Translations under genes and position numbers: made by a program
The notes under the pieces: generated by a model
What the model was told of the DNA's origin: nothing
Databases searched by the model: none
The model's input: only the letters and a program-made list of their open reading frames with translations
Part shown: positions 19,777 through 28,672 of the stretch, in pieces
Layout: every line of letters begins with the position of its first letter
Position numbering within the stretch: position 1 is the first letter of the stretch
Source: an uncultured Gemmatimonadota bacterium
GTDB taxonomy: Bacteria > Gemmatimonadota > Gemmatimonadetes > Gemmatimonadales > Gemmatimonadaceae
Assembly: GCA_902825965.1 (NCBI GenBank)
Contig: CADEDA010000002.1
Span: 124,001-188,000 of the forward strand
Direction: 5' to 3'
DNA length: 64,000 bases

Positions 19777-21285
19777 GTGCGTCGTCCCGTCCGGTTCGTC
19801 CTCACTCGTGTGGCTGTTGTCGCCCTCGCCGCCGCGGCGGTGCACCCCGTCGCGGCGCACCCGCTCGCGGCTCAGGTCGCGCAGGCCGAGTTCGCGGCGC
19901 GCCGTGAGGCGCTGGTCAGCGCGATGCCCGACGGTGTGCTCCTCGCGCTGGGCGCGGGCGAACCGGTGCCGGACTTCATCCCGTTCCACCAGCAGGTGCA
20001 CTTCTTCTACCTCACGGGCTTCGACGAGCCGGGGGCGGCGCTGGTGGTCGTGAAGCGCGGGACGGAGCGGCGCACGATGCTCTTCGTGCGGGGCAAGAAC
20101 CCGGCGCAGGAGGTGTGGACCGGCAACCGGCTCGGCGTCGCCGGTGTGCGAGAGCGGCTGGGCATCGAGGGGCGGGACGCGTCCGTGCTCCGCACGGTGC
20201 TCGACTCCCTGCTGCAGGTGCACCCGGCCCTACACGTGCTGGGGGACATCGGGGCGCGCATGACCGAGCGCTCGGCCCACGACCAGTTCGTCGATGCCCT
20301 GCTCGCGCAGCGCCCGGGTGTGAAGCTGACCGACCTGCGGCGCGAGGTGGAGCGCCTGCGCGGCACCAAGAGCGCCGCCGAGCTCGACCGTATCCGCATC
20401 GCTGCGGAGATCAGCGCCCGGGGCCATCTCGCGGTGATGCGCGCGGTGCAGCCGGGCATGGCCGAGTTCGAGCTGCAGTCCCTCGCCGAGTACACCTGGC
20501 GTCGCGAGGGGGGCGACGGGCCCTCGTACGGCTCGATCGTCGGCTCGGGGCCGAACTCCACGACCCTGCATTACAACCGCAACGACCGCGTCGCCCAGGC
20601 CGGCGAGGTGATCGTGATGGACATGGCGACCTACTTCGACGGCTACGCGGCCGACATCACGCGCACGGTGCCGGTGAGCGGCCGCTTCTCGCCCGAACAG
20701 CGCGCGCTGTACGAGATCGTCCTGCACGCGCAGAAGGCGGCGGAGCGGCAGATCCGCGTGGGTGGTCCCGCGCGCGCGATGAGCGACTCGGCCAGCGCGG
20801 TGCTCGCGGCGGGCCTGGCGCAACTCGGACTGATCGAGTCGGCCGACGCCACCTATGACTGCGGCACGGCCGAGAGCCCGCGGAGCTGCTCGCAGCTGAG
20901 CCTCTACTACATGCACGGCCTCGGGCACGGCATCGGCTTGCTGGTGCATGACCCGGACCAGTACTCGCGCCTCGGACGGTTCGAGGTGGGGAGCGCCTTC
21001 ACCATCGAGCCGGGGCTGTACGTCCGCGCCAACCTGATCGAGATCATCCCGGAGACACCGCGGAACCGCACGCTCAAGGCGCGGATCGCGCCGGCGGTCG
21101 CGCGGCATGCGAACATCGGGGTGCGGATCGAGGACGACTACCTCGTCACCGCGAGCGGTGTCGTGCGCGCGTCGGCCGGCGTGCCGCGCGAGGTGGACGA
21201 GGTGGAGCGCGAGCTCGCCACGCCGCGCCCGCCGCGGGACGCGAGTGTGGTGGAGCGCTACCTCAAGTACAAGACCGGGCGCTAG
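19777..21285 (+). CDS. Secreted M24-family Xaa-Pro aminopeptidase
   Basis: Metallo-aminopeptidase releasing an N-terminal residue before proline; 502 residues from GTG 19777 with GGAG upstream. The N-terminus is a signal peptide (VVALAAAAVHPVAAHPLAAQ), so it acts outside the cytoplasm, unlike E. coli PepP. Residues about 35-190 are the creatinase-like N-domain (FFYLTGFDEPGA). The pita-bread catalytic domain holds all metal ligands: two Asp in VMDMATYFDGYAADITRT, His in MHGLGHGIGL, Glu in FTIEPGLYV and Glu in VRIEDDYLVT. Its stop overlaps that of the converging M61 gene at a CTAG palindrome. With the adjacent M14 and M61 genes it forms a secreted-protease neighbourhood. Confidence 0.94.
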   Translation: MRRPVRFVLTRVAVVALAAAAVHPVAAHPLAAQVAQAEFAARREALVSAMPDGVLLALGAGEPVPDFIPFHQQVHFFYLTGFDEPGAALVVVKRGTERRTMLFVRGKNPAQEVWTGNRLGVAGVRERLGIEGRDASVLRTVLDSLLQVHPALHVLGDIGARMTERSAHDQFVDALLAQRPGVKLTDLRREVERLRGTKSAAELDRIRIAAEISARGHLAVMRAVQPGMAEFELQSLAEYTWRREGGDGPSYGSIVGSGPNSTTLHYNRNDRVAQAGEVIVMDMATYFDGYAADITRTVPVSGRFSPEQRALYEIVLHAQKAAERQIRVGGPARAMSDSASAVLAAGLAQLGLIESADATYDCGTAESPRSCSQLSLYYMHGLGHGIGLLVHDPDQYSRLGRFEVGSAFTIEPGLYVRANLIEIIPETPRNRTLKARIAPAVARHANIGVRIEDDYLVTASGVVRASAGVPREVDEVERELATPRPPRDASVVERYLKYKTGR

Positions 21286-23138
21286 CGGCCGCGCAGGATC
21301 CCGGCGCGGATGCGCCGGGCCTTCTCGCTCGCGTCGGGGTCGGGCGCGATGTGCGTGTCGATGAGCGTCGTCACCTCCACCGTCGCGTCGAGCTTGAGCA
21401 GGTTCGTGTTCCGACGCACGTCGAGCGTCATGACGGCGCCGGGGCGCTTGCCCCAGAACTCGCGCCAGCGTTCGCCGAACGACGGATCGAGCGTCGACCG
21501 CCCGCCGATGGCGGTGATCACGTCGCCGATCTCGAGGCCGGCACGCGCACCCGCGCCGGTGGGGTCGAGTTCCTCGACGCGCACGCCCAGCGAGTCCCCG
21601 CGCAGCAAGGCACCCAGACGCGGCTCGCTCACCGAATCGCTCACGATGCGCCAGCCGGCGAGCGCGAGCCACTGCGCCCAGGGGTAGCGCTCGCGCCCGT
21701 CGACGTAGCGGTCGGCGAAGCTGCCGAGCGCCTTGCCGCCCGCGGCCCGGGTCGCTGCGTTCCAGAAGTCGTCGGCGGTGAAGCCCCGCCCCGCCTTGTA
21801 GGGTCCGCGCCAGAGTTCCTGCATGACATCGTCGAGCGAGCCGGCGTTGTCGGAGGCGTCGCGGATGAGGATGTCGAGGGCGAGGCCCGCGAGCGATCCC
21901 TTGTCGTAGTAGATGTCGGCCGTGCCGTCGCTCATCGCGAGCCAAGCCTGCAGCGACGCGTCCTCGAGCGCGACGTTGGGGACGGCGTTGCTGTGTTCGA
22001 TCTTGCCGAGGGTGGTCGCGAGGAAGGCCGCCTCGTCGATCAGGCCGCTGCGCAGCTGCGCGAGGTCCGCGTAGTAGTCGGTGATCCCCTCGCTCATCCA
22101 GAGCCAGGTGGTCGGCTGCGGCCGGTCGTAGCGGTAGGGCACCAGGTCGGCCGGGCGCAGCCGCTTCACGTTCCACGCGTGCACGATCTCGTGCACATGC
22201 ACCGCGACCACGAAGGGTTCGTCCAGGTACTCGGCACCGACGATCGCGAGCTCGCTGGTCCCGTGCTCGAGCGCGCTCATGCCGCCGAACCCCGAGTCGG
22301 CCACCTGGAGCACCGTGTACGCGGGCCAGGGCACCTCCCCGAAGACCCGTGCGAGCGGCTCGACGCTGCGGGCGAGCGCATCCCAGAGCCGTGCGCGCTG
22401 CGCGGCGCTGAGCGACGTCGCGGGGTAGGTCGCCAGGCGCATCCAGCGATCGGCCACGCGCGTGCTGTCGAGCGCGAAGCGCCCGACGAAGAACGGATGG
22501 TCGAGCAGGTCGTGCACGTCCGTGGCGGTGTAGCGGCGCGCTGAATCGCCCGGTGTCATGCCGGTGGCGACCAGCCAGTCGCGTTCGGTGTGGATGCGCA
22601 CCGTCGCCGGTGTCTCGGGTTGCCCCTCGACCATCAGGAACGTCGTGGTGCCGTTGAAGAAACCGAAGTCCTCGCGCGTCCAGGCGCGGGCGTTGTCGAG
22701 GGTGTCGGCGCGCACCTGGTAGTCCAGGACCACCTCGCCGCGCCCGGAGGGGACGAGACGCCAGGTGTCGGGGTCGAGCTTGTCCCAGCGGATGGGCTTG
22801 CCACCCTGCGTCGCGGAGAACTGCGAGACGTGCCGGGCGAAGTTCGCGATCTCGTACGCGCCAGGTGTCCAGGCCGGGAGGGAGAGGAGCACCGGCGTGC
22901 GCCCCTCGACGACGAAGCGCATGCGCACCTTCAGTTGCTGCAGGATCGCTTCCTCGGCGCCGAGGGTCACGTCGAAGCGCAGTGCCGAGACGGCGGCCGA
23001 GCGGGGGCTGCGCTCCGTCGCTTGGGCGGGGAGCGCGCGGGCGGCGAGGTGGAGCGGCGCGGCGACACCGGCGAGGGCGAGGGTCGCCGCGAACGGGAAC
23101 GTGGCAAGGCGCCGGAGCGCGGACGAGCGGAGCGGCAT
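21282..23138 (-). CDS. Secreted M61-family (glycyl aminopeptidase-like) PDZ protease
   Basis: 618 residues from ATG 23138, chosen because MPLRSSALRRLATFPFAATL starts a signal peptide ending ALPAQA; a longer frame to 23234 has no such logic. An N-terminal M61 beta-domain (LPAWTPGAYEIANFARHV) precedes the gluzincin catalytic core with HEIVHAWNVKRLRP (zinc ligands, residue about 315) and the downstream Glu in WMSEGITDYYADL. A PDZ domain near residues 515-600 carries GARAGLEIGDVITAIGG. It is paralogous to the M61 protein at 23813-25729 across a short unknown gene, in opposite orientation. Its stop codon shares the CTAG palindrome with the converging M24 gene. Confidence 0.93.
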   Translation of the reverse strand: MPLRSSALRRLATFPFAATLALAGVAAPLHLAARALPAQATERSPRSAAVSALRFDVTLGAEEAILQQLKVRMRFVVEGRTPVLLSLPAWTPGAYEIANFARHVSQFSATQGGKPIRWDKLDPDTWRLVPSGRGEVVLDYQVRADTLDNARAWTREDFGFFNGTTTFLMVEGQPETPATVRIHTERDWLVATGMTPGDSARRYTATDVHDLLDHPFFVGRFALDSTRVADRWMRLATYPATSLSAAQRARLWDALARSVEPLARVFGEVPWPAYTVLQVADSGFGGMSALEHGTSELAIVGAEYLDEPFVVAVHVHEIVHAWNVKRLRPADLVPYRYDRPQPTTWLWMSEGITDYYADLAQLRSGLIDEAAFLATTLGKIEHSNAVPNVALEDASLQAWLAMSDGTADIYYDKGSLAGLALDILIRDASDNAGSLDDVMQELWRGPYKAGRGFTADDFWNAATRAAGGKALGSFADRYVDGRERYPWAQWLALAGWRIVSDSVSEPRLGALLRGDSLGVRVEELDPTGAGARAGLEIGDVITAIGGRSTLDPSFGERWREFWGKRPGAVMTLDVRRNTNLLKLDATVEVTTLIDTHIAPDPDASEKARRIRAGILRGR

Positions 23139-23263
23139 TTCAGCGGGACGGGCGTGACCGGGAGGGGGCACGGGGGAGACGCGCAGGGTCGCCCGAGGGC
23201 CACAGCGTGCCGTCCGAGGGGGGTCGCTCGTCATTTCCCTCAGAACCGTCCGCCCCTACCCAA

Positions 23264-23767
23264 ATGACCGCTCCCGTCGTCCGAAACCGCGCGCAGGAGA
23301 ACAAGCGCCTCCACGTCGTGATGCGTGATGGTTCCCTCGTCGAAGGGGACATCCACATCGGCGAGGACATGTCGCTCGTGTCGTTCCTCACCAGCCGCAA
23401 GGGCGGGTGGATGAACATGACCGACGCGCGACGCCCCAAGCTCAACGAGCCGGCGGGCCACCTCATCGTGCAGACCGACCTGGTGGTGCTGGTGAGTGCC
23501 CCGGACGAGAACATGCAGGTGGTCGGCCCGTCGGGGCAGGGCGCCGGCGAGCGCGAGATCGAACTGCACCTGATCGGCGGGAAGACGATCAAGGGTGTGC
23601 TCTACCTCGCACCGATGCAGCGCATGAGCGACTACCTCTCGCACTGCGGCAAGTTCGCCGGGATCGCCCGGGCGACGTTGCTGCCGGACAACCGCGAGAT
23701 CGGCGACGTGGCGGTGAACACCGCGGCGATCGCCGTATTGCGCGAGGCGCGCGACGACGGGCAGTAG
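23264..23767 (+). CDS. Conserved-looking protein with an internal tandem duplication, function unknown
   Basis: 167 residues, not recognised with certainty; no signal peptide or membrane segment, so cytosolic. Two halves resemble each other: VVMRDGSLVEGDIHI...SLVSFLTSRKGGWMNMTDA and LHLIGGKTIKGVLYLAPMQR...DYLSHCGKFAGIARAT. Each has a strand, a polar turn with a central Gly, a second strand, then Ser-x-(Phe/Leu) and an aromatic stretch, which recalls Sm/PilZ-like small barrels without matching their key motifs. The start is ATG 23264, with no clear Shine-Dalgarno. It lies 45 bp before the second M61 protease on the same strand. A ligand- or RNA-binding role is speculation. Confidence 0.75.
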   Translation: MTAPVVRNRAQENKRLHVVMRDGSLVEGDIHIGEDMSLVSFLTSRKGGWMNMTDARRPKLNEPAGHLIVQTDLVVLVSAPDENMQVVGPSGQGAGEREIELHLIGGKTIKGVLYLAPMQRMSDYLSHCGKFAGIARATLLPDNREIGDVAVNTAAIAVLREARDDGQ

Positions 23768-23812
23768 GGATACCGGCATCCGAGTGGCGCGGCACGGGGG
23801 CGGGAGTCGATC

Positions 23813-25729
23813 TTGAAGACGACTCCTGCCCCTTCTGCCATGCCCGCCTCGCCCTCCCGATCCTTCCTGCGCGCCGCGATGCCGGCCGCGGTCCTCCTGC
23901 TCTCGCTGCCGCTGCGCGCCCAGGTGCCCGAGCCGCAGACGCCGAACACCATCTCCTACGACATCCGCTTCCCCCGCGCGGTGCACCGCGAGGGTGAGGT
24001 GACGGTGCGGTTCCGGGCGGTGCCGATCGGCCCGCTGCGCGTGCGGATGTCCCGGAGTTCCCCCGGCCGCTACGCACTGCACGAGTTCGCCAAGAACGTC
24101 TACTCCGTGAAGGCCGCCGACGCCGCCGGTGCGCCGCTCAAGGTCACCCGGGTCTCGCCCCACGAGTGGACGGTCACCGGCCACCGTGGCGAGATCGTGT
24201 TCAGCTACACGCTCTACGCCGACCGGGCCGACGGTACCTACGCGGGCATCGACGACACCCGCGCGCACCTCAACATTCCCGCGACCTTCGCGTGGGCGCC
24301 GGCGCTCACCACCCGCCCCATCCAGGTCACGTTCCACCGGCCTGACCCGGCGTGGAAGATCGCGACGCAACTGCAGCCGACGGCGGACCCCGAGACGTTC
24401 CGCGCACCGAACTTCCAGTACTTCATGGACTCGCCGACGCACCTCGGCGCACTCGACATCCGCGAGTGGCAGGTGATGAGCGGCGGGCGCACGCAGACCG
24501 TGCGCCTCGCCCTGAACCATCTCGGCACGGCCGAGCAGGCCGGCGCGTACGCCGAGCTCACCAAGCGCGTGGTGGCCGAGATGGCCGCGGTGTTCGGCGA
24601 GCTGCCGGTGTTCGACTTCGGCACCTACACGTTCATCGCCTGCTATCGCCCCAACTGCGTCGGCGACGGGATGGAGCATCGCAACTCCACCTCGCTCACC
24701 AGCGGGGGCTCGCTCGCGCAGTCGCAGCTGCAGCTGCTCGGCACGGTCTCGCACGAGTTCTTCCACGCGTGGAACGTCGAACGCATCCGCCCGAAGACCC
24801 TCGAGCCGTTCGATTTCACGGAAGCGAACTTCTCCAGCGAGCTCTGGCTGGCCGAGGGATTCACGAACTACTACGGGCCGTTGGTGATCGCGCGGGCCGG
24901 CATCCTCACGCCGGCGCAGTACGCGCAGCGGCTCTCGGGCGCGGTGAACACACTCACGACGAGCCCGGCCCGCAACTACGGCGGGGCGGTGGCGATGAGC
25001 CAGCAGGCGCCGTTCGTCGATGCGGCGGTGTCGATCGACCCGAACAACCGCAACAACACGTTCATCTCGTACTACACGTACGGCGAGGCCCTGGGCCTGG
25101 CGTTGGACCTCACGTTGCGTGCGCGCACCCCGCAGCTGACGCTCGATGACTTCATGCGCGAGATGTGGCGTCGCTTCGGCAAGGCGCAGACGCCGGCGCT
25201 CGCACCGGTGAAGGCCTACACCGTGGCGGACGCGGAGGCCGTGCTGGCGGATGTCACCAAGGACACGGCGTTCGCCGAACAGTTCTTCGCGCGCTACGTG
25301 GTCGGCAGCGAACTGCCGGACTATCCGGCGTTGCTCGCGCGGGCAGGATTCCTCGTGCGCCGGGCGGCCGAGGGGCGCGCCTGGATGGGCGATACCCCGC
25401 TCTCCGCGTTCGAGGGCGAGGTGGTCGTGGCCGGCCCGGCGCAGATCGGCTCGCCGATGCACGAGGTCGGCCTGTCGGCGGGCGACCGGATCCTCACGAT
25501 CGACGGCAAGACGGTGGCCACACAGGCCGACGTGCGTGCGGCACTCGAGGCGCGCAAGCCGGGCGACCAGGTGCGCGTGACCTGGCGCGCGCGCGCCGGC
25601 GAGAAGTCGGCGGCCATGACGCTGCGGGCCAATCCGCGAGTGGAGGTGGTGGCGTTCGAGGAGGCCGGCATGACACCGACCGCGGCGCAACTCGCGTTCC
25701 GCTCGGCGTGGGTGGGGAGCAAGCAGTGA
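23813..25729 (+). CDS. Secreted M61-family PDZ protease (second copy)
   Basis: 638 residues. The TTG start at 23813 is supported by GGGAG six nt upstream; ATG 23840 is a possible alternative without a Shine-Dalgarno. The N-terminus gives a signal peptide (FLRAAMPAAVLLLSLPLRAQ). M61 features: SRSSPGRYALHEFAKNVYSV in the beta-domain, GMEHRNSTSL, HEFFHAWNVERIRPKTL with zinc-binding histidines, and ELWLAEGFTNYYG with the third ligand. A C-terminal PDZ region (HEVGLSAGDRILTIDGKTVA) is present. It cleaves peptides with Gly or Ala in the first position if it behaves like characterised family members. Paralogue of the gene at 21282-23138. Confidence 0.94.
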   Translation: MKTTPAPSAMPASPSRSFLRAAMPAAVLLLSLPLRAQVPEPQTPNTISYDIRFPRAVHREGEVTVRFRAVPIGPLRVRMSRSSPGRYALHEFAKNVYSVKAADAAGAPLKVTRVSPHEWTVTGHRGEIVFSYTLYADRADGTYAGIDDTRAHLNIPATFAWAPALTTRPIQVTFHRPDPAWKIATQLQPTADPETFRAPNFQYFMDSPTHLGALDIREWQVMSGGRTQTVRLALNHLGTAEQAGAYAELTKRVVAEMAAVFGELPVFDFGTYTFIACYRPNCVGDGMEHRNSTSLTSGGSLAQSQLQLLGTVSHEFFHAWNVERIRPKTLEPFDFTEANFSSELWLAEGFTNYYGPLVIARAGILTPAQYAQRLSGAVNTLTTSPARNYGGAVAMSQQAPFVDAAVSIDPNNRNNTFISYYTYGEALGLALDLTLRARTPQLTLDDFMREMWRRFGKAQTPALAPVKAYTVADAEAVLADVTKDTAFAEQFFARYVVGSELPDYPALLARAGFLVRRAAEGRAWMGDTPLSAFEGEVVVAGPAQIGSPMHEVGLSAGDRILTIDGKTVATQADVRAALEARKPGDQVRVTWRARAGEKSAAMTLRANPRVEVVAFEEAGMTPTAAQLAFRSAWVGSKQ

Positions 25730-25748
25730 GTGTGCGGTAGGCGCGCGT

Positions 25749-26864
25749 TCAGCGTGTCGTCGCCGGGAGTCGCCACGCCGGCGATGCCGGGAGGTCCGGC
25801 TCCAGCGCCAACCGCGCCAGCAGCTCCCCCGTCGCCGCCGAGAACTTGAAGCCGAACCCGTTGCACGGGCTGCCGAGGACCACCTGTGGATGCCGCGGGT
25901 GGCGATCGACCAGGAAGTGTCCGTCGGGCGTGTTGGTATAGAGACAGGTGGCCGAGCGCAGGTGCGCGCCGGCCACCCGCGGCAGGAACCGATCGAGCAC
26001 CGCACGCGCCGAGGCGATCTCCTGCGGTCGCACCGCGCGCTCCACGGCCTCGGCCGTCGTGAACTCGCCGCTGCCATGCGTGGCGACCTTGATCGCCCCG
26101 TGCAGCGCGGGGAAGACCGCCGTTGCGTGCGTGTCCTCGTCGGCCATCACGAGGACCGGTGCGGACTCCGGTCCGAACGGATGCGCGGGCTGCTCGGCGA
26201 ACCAGTGGAGCGTGAGCCGTTCGACCTGCAGGGTGATGCCGAGCGCGGCGAGTTCCGCCGGCATCCACGCCCCGGTGGCCAGGATCAGCCGATCACCGCG
26301 ATAGGTCCCGCGCGCGGTCTGCAACTCCACGCCATCACCGACCGCGCGCCACGACAGCATGGGCTCGTCCACATGCAGTGTGGCGCCCAAGGCACGGGCC
26401 CGCGCGAGTTCCGCGCGCACGATGCGCTCGGGGAAGAGGATCCCGGCTGCCGGATCGACGAACCCCACCTGCCCCACGCTGGGGGTGAGCCAGGGCCAGC
26501 GCTCGCGCAGCTGCGCCTGCGCGAGCACCTCGAGCGCCAGACCGTGCGGCAACGCACTGGCCAGCGAGCCCGCGACCAGGCGATCCGCCGGTGGCGCGAG
26601 GAACACGCCTCCGGTGCGCACGAACAGTCGCTCACCCGCCACACGCTCGAGCTCGGGCCAAAGGGCGAACGCACGTTGCACCAGCGGCACGTACTGCGGG
26701 CCTTCCCAGGCCGTCAGCCGCGTGATGCGGGAATCGCCGTGCGTGGACCCCTGAGCATGCGGTGGTGCGAAGCGGTCGAAGCCGACCACCTCATGCCCCA
26801 ACTCGGCGAGTCGCCATGCCGCCGCGGCACCGACCGCCCCGAGACCCGCCACGAGGACTCTCAT
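25749..26864 (-). CDS. FAD-dependent amine oxidase of the sarcosine / N-methyltryptophan oxidase family
   Basis: 371 residues, typical of the monomeric sarcosine oxidase group, oxidising a secondary N-methyl amine with O2. The FAD-binding Rossmann motif is at the N-terminus (VAGLGAVGAAAAWRLAELGH), followed by the family signature GSTHGDSRITRLTAWE. The C-terminal flavin region reads YTNTPDGHFLVDRHP then GSPCNGFGFKFSAATGEL. In Bacillus monomeric sarcosine oxidase the covalent flavin Cys lies in ACGFSGHGFKF; aligned this way, a Ser occupies that position here and a Cys lies two residues later, so covalent attachment is uncertain. It converges on the M61 gene and is divergent from the amidohydrolase operon. 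Confidence 0.9.
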   Translation of the reverse strand: MRVLVAGLGAVGAAAAWRLAELGHEVVGFDRFAPPHAQGSTHGDSRITRLTAWEGPQYVPLVQRAFALWPELERVAGERLFVRTGGVFLAPPADRLVAGSLASALPHGLALEVLAQAQLRERWPWLTPSVGQVGFVDPAAGILFPERIVRAELARARALGATLHVDEPMLSWRAVGDGVELQTARGTYRGDRLILATGAWMPAELAALGITLQVERLTLHWFAEQPAHPFGPESAPVLVMADEDTHATAVFPALHGAIKVATHGSGEFTTAEAVERAVRPQEIASARAVLDRFLPRVAGAHLRSATCLYTNTPDGHFLVDRHPRHPQVVLGSPCNGFGFKFSAATGELLARLALEPDLPASPAWRLPATTR

Positions 26865-26976
26865 ATAGTCTGCGGGAAACTGCCGAGACCAGGCGCCAGC
26901 GCAAGACTGGCGCGCCGCGTTCTCCTCGGCGAGTATGAGCGATCCGCGCTACCCTTCCCTTCCGTCCTGTGCTGCG

Positions 26977-28668
26977 ATGACCCTGCTCCCGTCCTTCCCC
27001 GTGCGTGTGGCTGCCGGTGCCCTGCTCACCGCGTTGGCATCGTCCGCGCCCGCCCACGCGCAGCAGCCGCCTGCTGATCTCGTCGTCCTGAACGGCCGCA
27101 TCTACACCGCCGACGGCGCCCGCCCGGTGGTGGACGCGATGGCCATCCGTGGCGGCCGCGTGGTGTTCGTGGGGGACCGCGCCGGCGCCCGCGCACTCGT
27201 GGGGAGCGGCACGCAGACCGTGGACCTCGAGGGCCGCACCGTCATCCCCGGCATGACCGACGCCCACGCACACGTCGCCGGCCTCGGCTCCTCGCTGCGG
27301 AACGTCGACCTGGTGGGCACCACGTCCTATGCGCAGGTGATCGCGCGCGTGGTGGAGCGCGCCCGCACGACGCCCAAGGGCGAATGGATCATCGGTCGCG
27401 GCTGGGACCAGAACGACTGGGGGGATACGCGCTGGCCGTCGCACGCCGAACTCTCGCGCGCCGTGCCCGACCACCCGGTGTACCTCGAACGCGTGGACGG
27501 GCACGCCGGCCTGGTGAACGCCCTCGCGCTGCAGCAGGCGAACGTCACCAAGGCCACCAAGGACCCCAGCGGCGGCCAGATCATCCGTGACGCGCAGGGC
27601 AACCCGGACGGTGTGCTCGTCGACAACGCCCAAGGGCTCGTGGAGCGCGCGATCCCCGCGCCGACGCGGGCCCAGGTGAAGGAGAGCATCAAGGCCGCGA
27701 TCGCCGAGATGCATCGCTGGGGACTCACCGGCGTCCACGACGCCGGATCCTCCGCGCAGGTGCTGGAGCTGTACGAGGAGCTCGGTCGCGAGAACGCGCT
27801 CAACATCCGGCTCTACGCGATGATCTCCGACCACGGCCCGACGATCGACGCCTGGCTGGCGCGCGGCCCGCAGAGCGGGCTGCACAACGGCATGCTCTGG
27901 GTGCGCGCCATCAAGCTCTACCAGGATGGCGCGCTCGGCTCGCGTGGCGCGGCGCTGCTCGAACCGTACTCCGACGATGCGAAGACCAGCGGCCTGCTGG
28001 TCTCGGCACCGGAGCACATCAGGGAAGTCGCAACCAAGGCCATCCGCGCCGGCTTCCAGGTGAACACGCACGCCATCGGCGACCGCGGCAACCGCCTGGT
28101 GCTGGACTCGTACGCGGCGGTGCTGAAGGCCCATCCCACCGCGGACCATCGCTTCCGTGTGGAGCACGCACAGATCCTGCACTCGGACGACATCCCGCGC
28201 TTCGCCGAGCTCGGCGTGATCCCGTCGATGCAGGCCTCGCACCAGACCAGCGACATGTACTGGGCGGGCAATCGGCTCGGCGAGACGCGGTTGCGCGGGG
28301 CGTACGCCTGGCGCTCGCTGCTCGAGAGCGGTGTCATCATCCCCAACGGCTCCGATTTCCCGGTGGAGTACGTGAACCCGCTGATCTCGTTCAAGGCGAG
28401 CGTGACCCGCCAGGACGCGCGCAACTGGCCGGCCGGCGGCTGGTACCCCGAGCAGCGGATGACGCGCGAGGAAGGCCTCAAGTCGATGACGCTGTGGCCG
28501 GCCTACGCGGCCTTCCAGGAGCAGGAACTCGGGTCGCTCAGCGCCGGCAAGCGCGCGGACTTCGTCGTGTTGAGCCAGGACATCCTGCGCGTCCCCGACG
28601 CCGTGCTCTCGGAGACCAAGGTGCTCTCCACGTGGGTCGGTGGCACGAAGGTCTTCGAGCGGAGGTAG
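26977..28668 (+). CDS. Secreted amidohydrolase (YtcJ/NfdA-like)
   Basis: 563 residues from ATG 26977, chosen because it starts a clean signal peptide (MTLLPSFPVRVAAGALLTAL ... AHAQQ); ATG 26935 would add 14 residues. Metal-dependent amidohydrolase of the YtcJ/NfdA (N-substituted formamide deformylase-like) group: VIPGMTDAHAHVAGLG (H-x-H), the long insertion with GEWIIGRGWDQNDWGDTRWP, VKLYQDG-like AIKLYQDGALGSRGA with the bridging Lys, NTHAIGDRGN, RVEHAQILH, and PNGSDFPVEYVNP with the catalytic Asp. The substrate is unknown. It heads an operon with a membrane protein whose Shine-Dalgarno overlaps its stop codon. Confidence 0.93.
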   Translation: MTLLPSFPVRVAAGALLTALASSAPAHAQQPPADLVVLNGRIYTADGARPVVDAMAIRGGRVVFVGDRAGARALVGSGTQTVDLEGRTVIPGMTDAHAHVAGLGSSLRNVDLVGTTSYAQVIARVVERARTTPKGEWIIGRGWDQNDWGDTRWPSHAELSRAVPDHPVYLERVDGHAGLVNALALQQANVTKATKDPSGGQIIRDAQGNPDGVLVDNAQGLVERAIPAPTRAQVKESIKAAIAEMHRWGLTGVHDAGSSAQVLELYEELGRENALNIRLYAMISDHGPTIDAWLARGPQSGLHNGMLWVRAIKLYQDGALGSRGAALLEPYSDDAKTSGLLVSAPEHIREVATKAIRAGFQVNTHAIGDRGNRLVLDSYAAVLKAHPTADHRFRVEHAQILHSDDIPRFAELGVIPSMQASHQTSDMYWAGNRLGETRLRGAYAWRSLLESGVIIPNGSDFPVEYVNPLISFKASVTRQDARNWPAGGWYPEQRMTREEGLKSMTLWPAYAAFQEQELGSLSAGKRADFVVLSQDILRVPDAVLSETKVLSTWVGGTKVFERR

Positions 28669-28672
28669 ACCG

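Noticed and set aside
22865-23263. N-terminal extension of the duplicated-domain gene back to 22865
   Set aside because: The extension is antisense to the signal-peptide region of the M61 gene and is Arg/Gly-rich; ATG 23264 is the sensible start.
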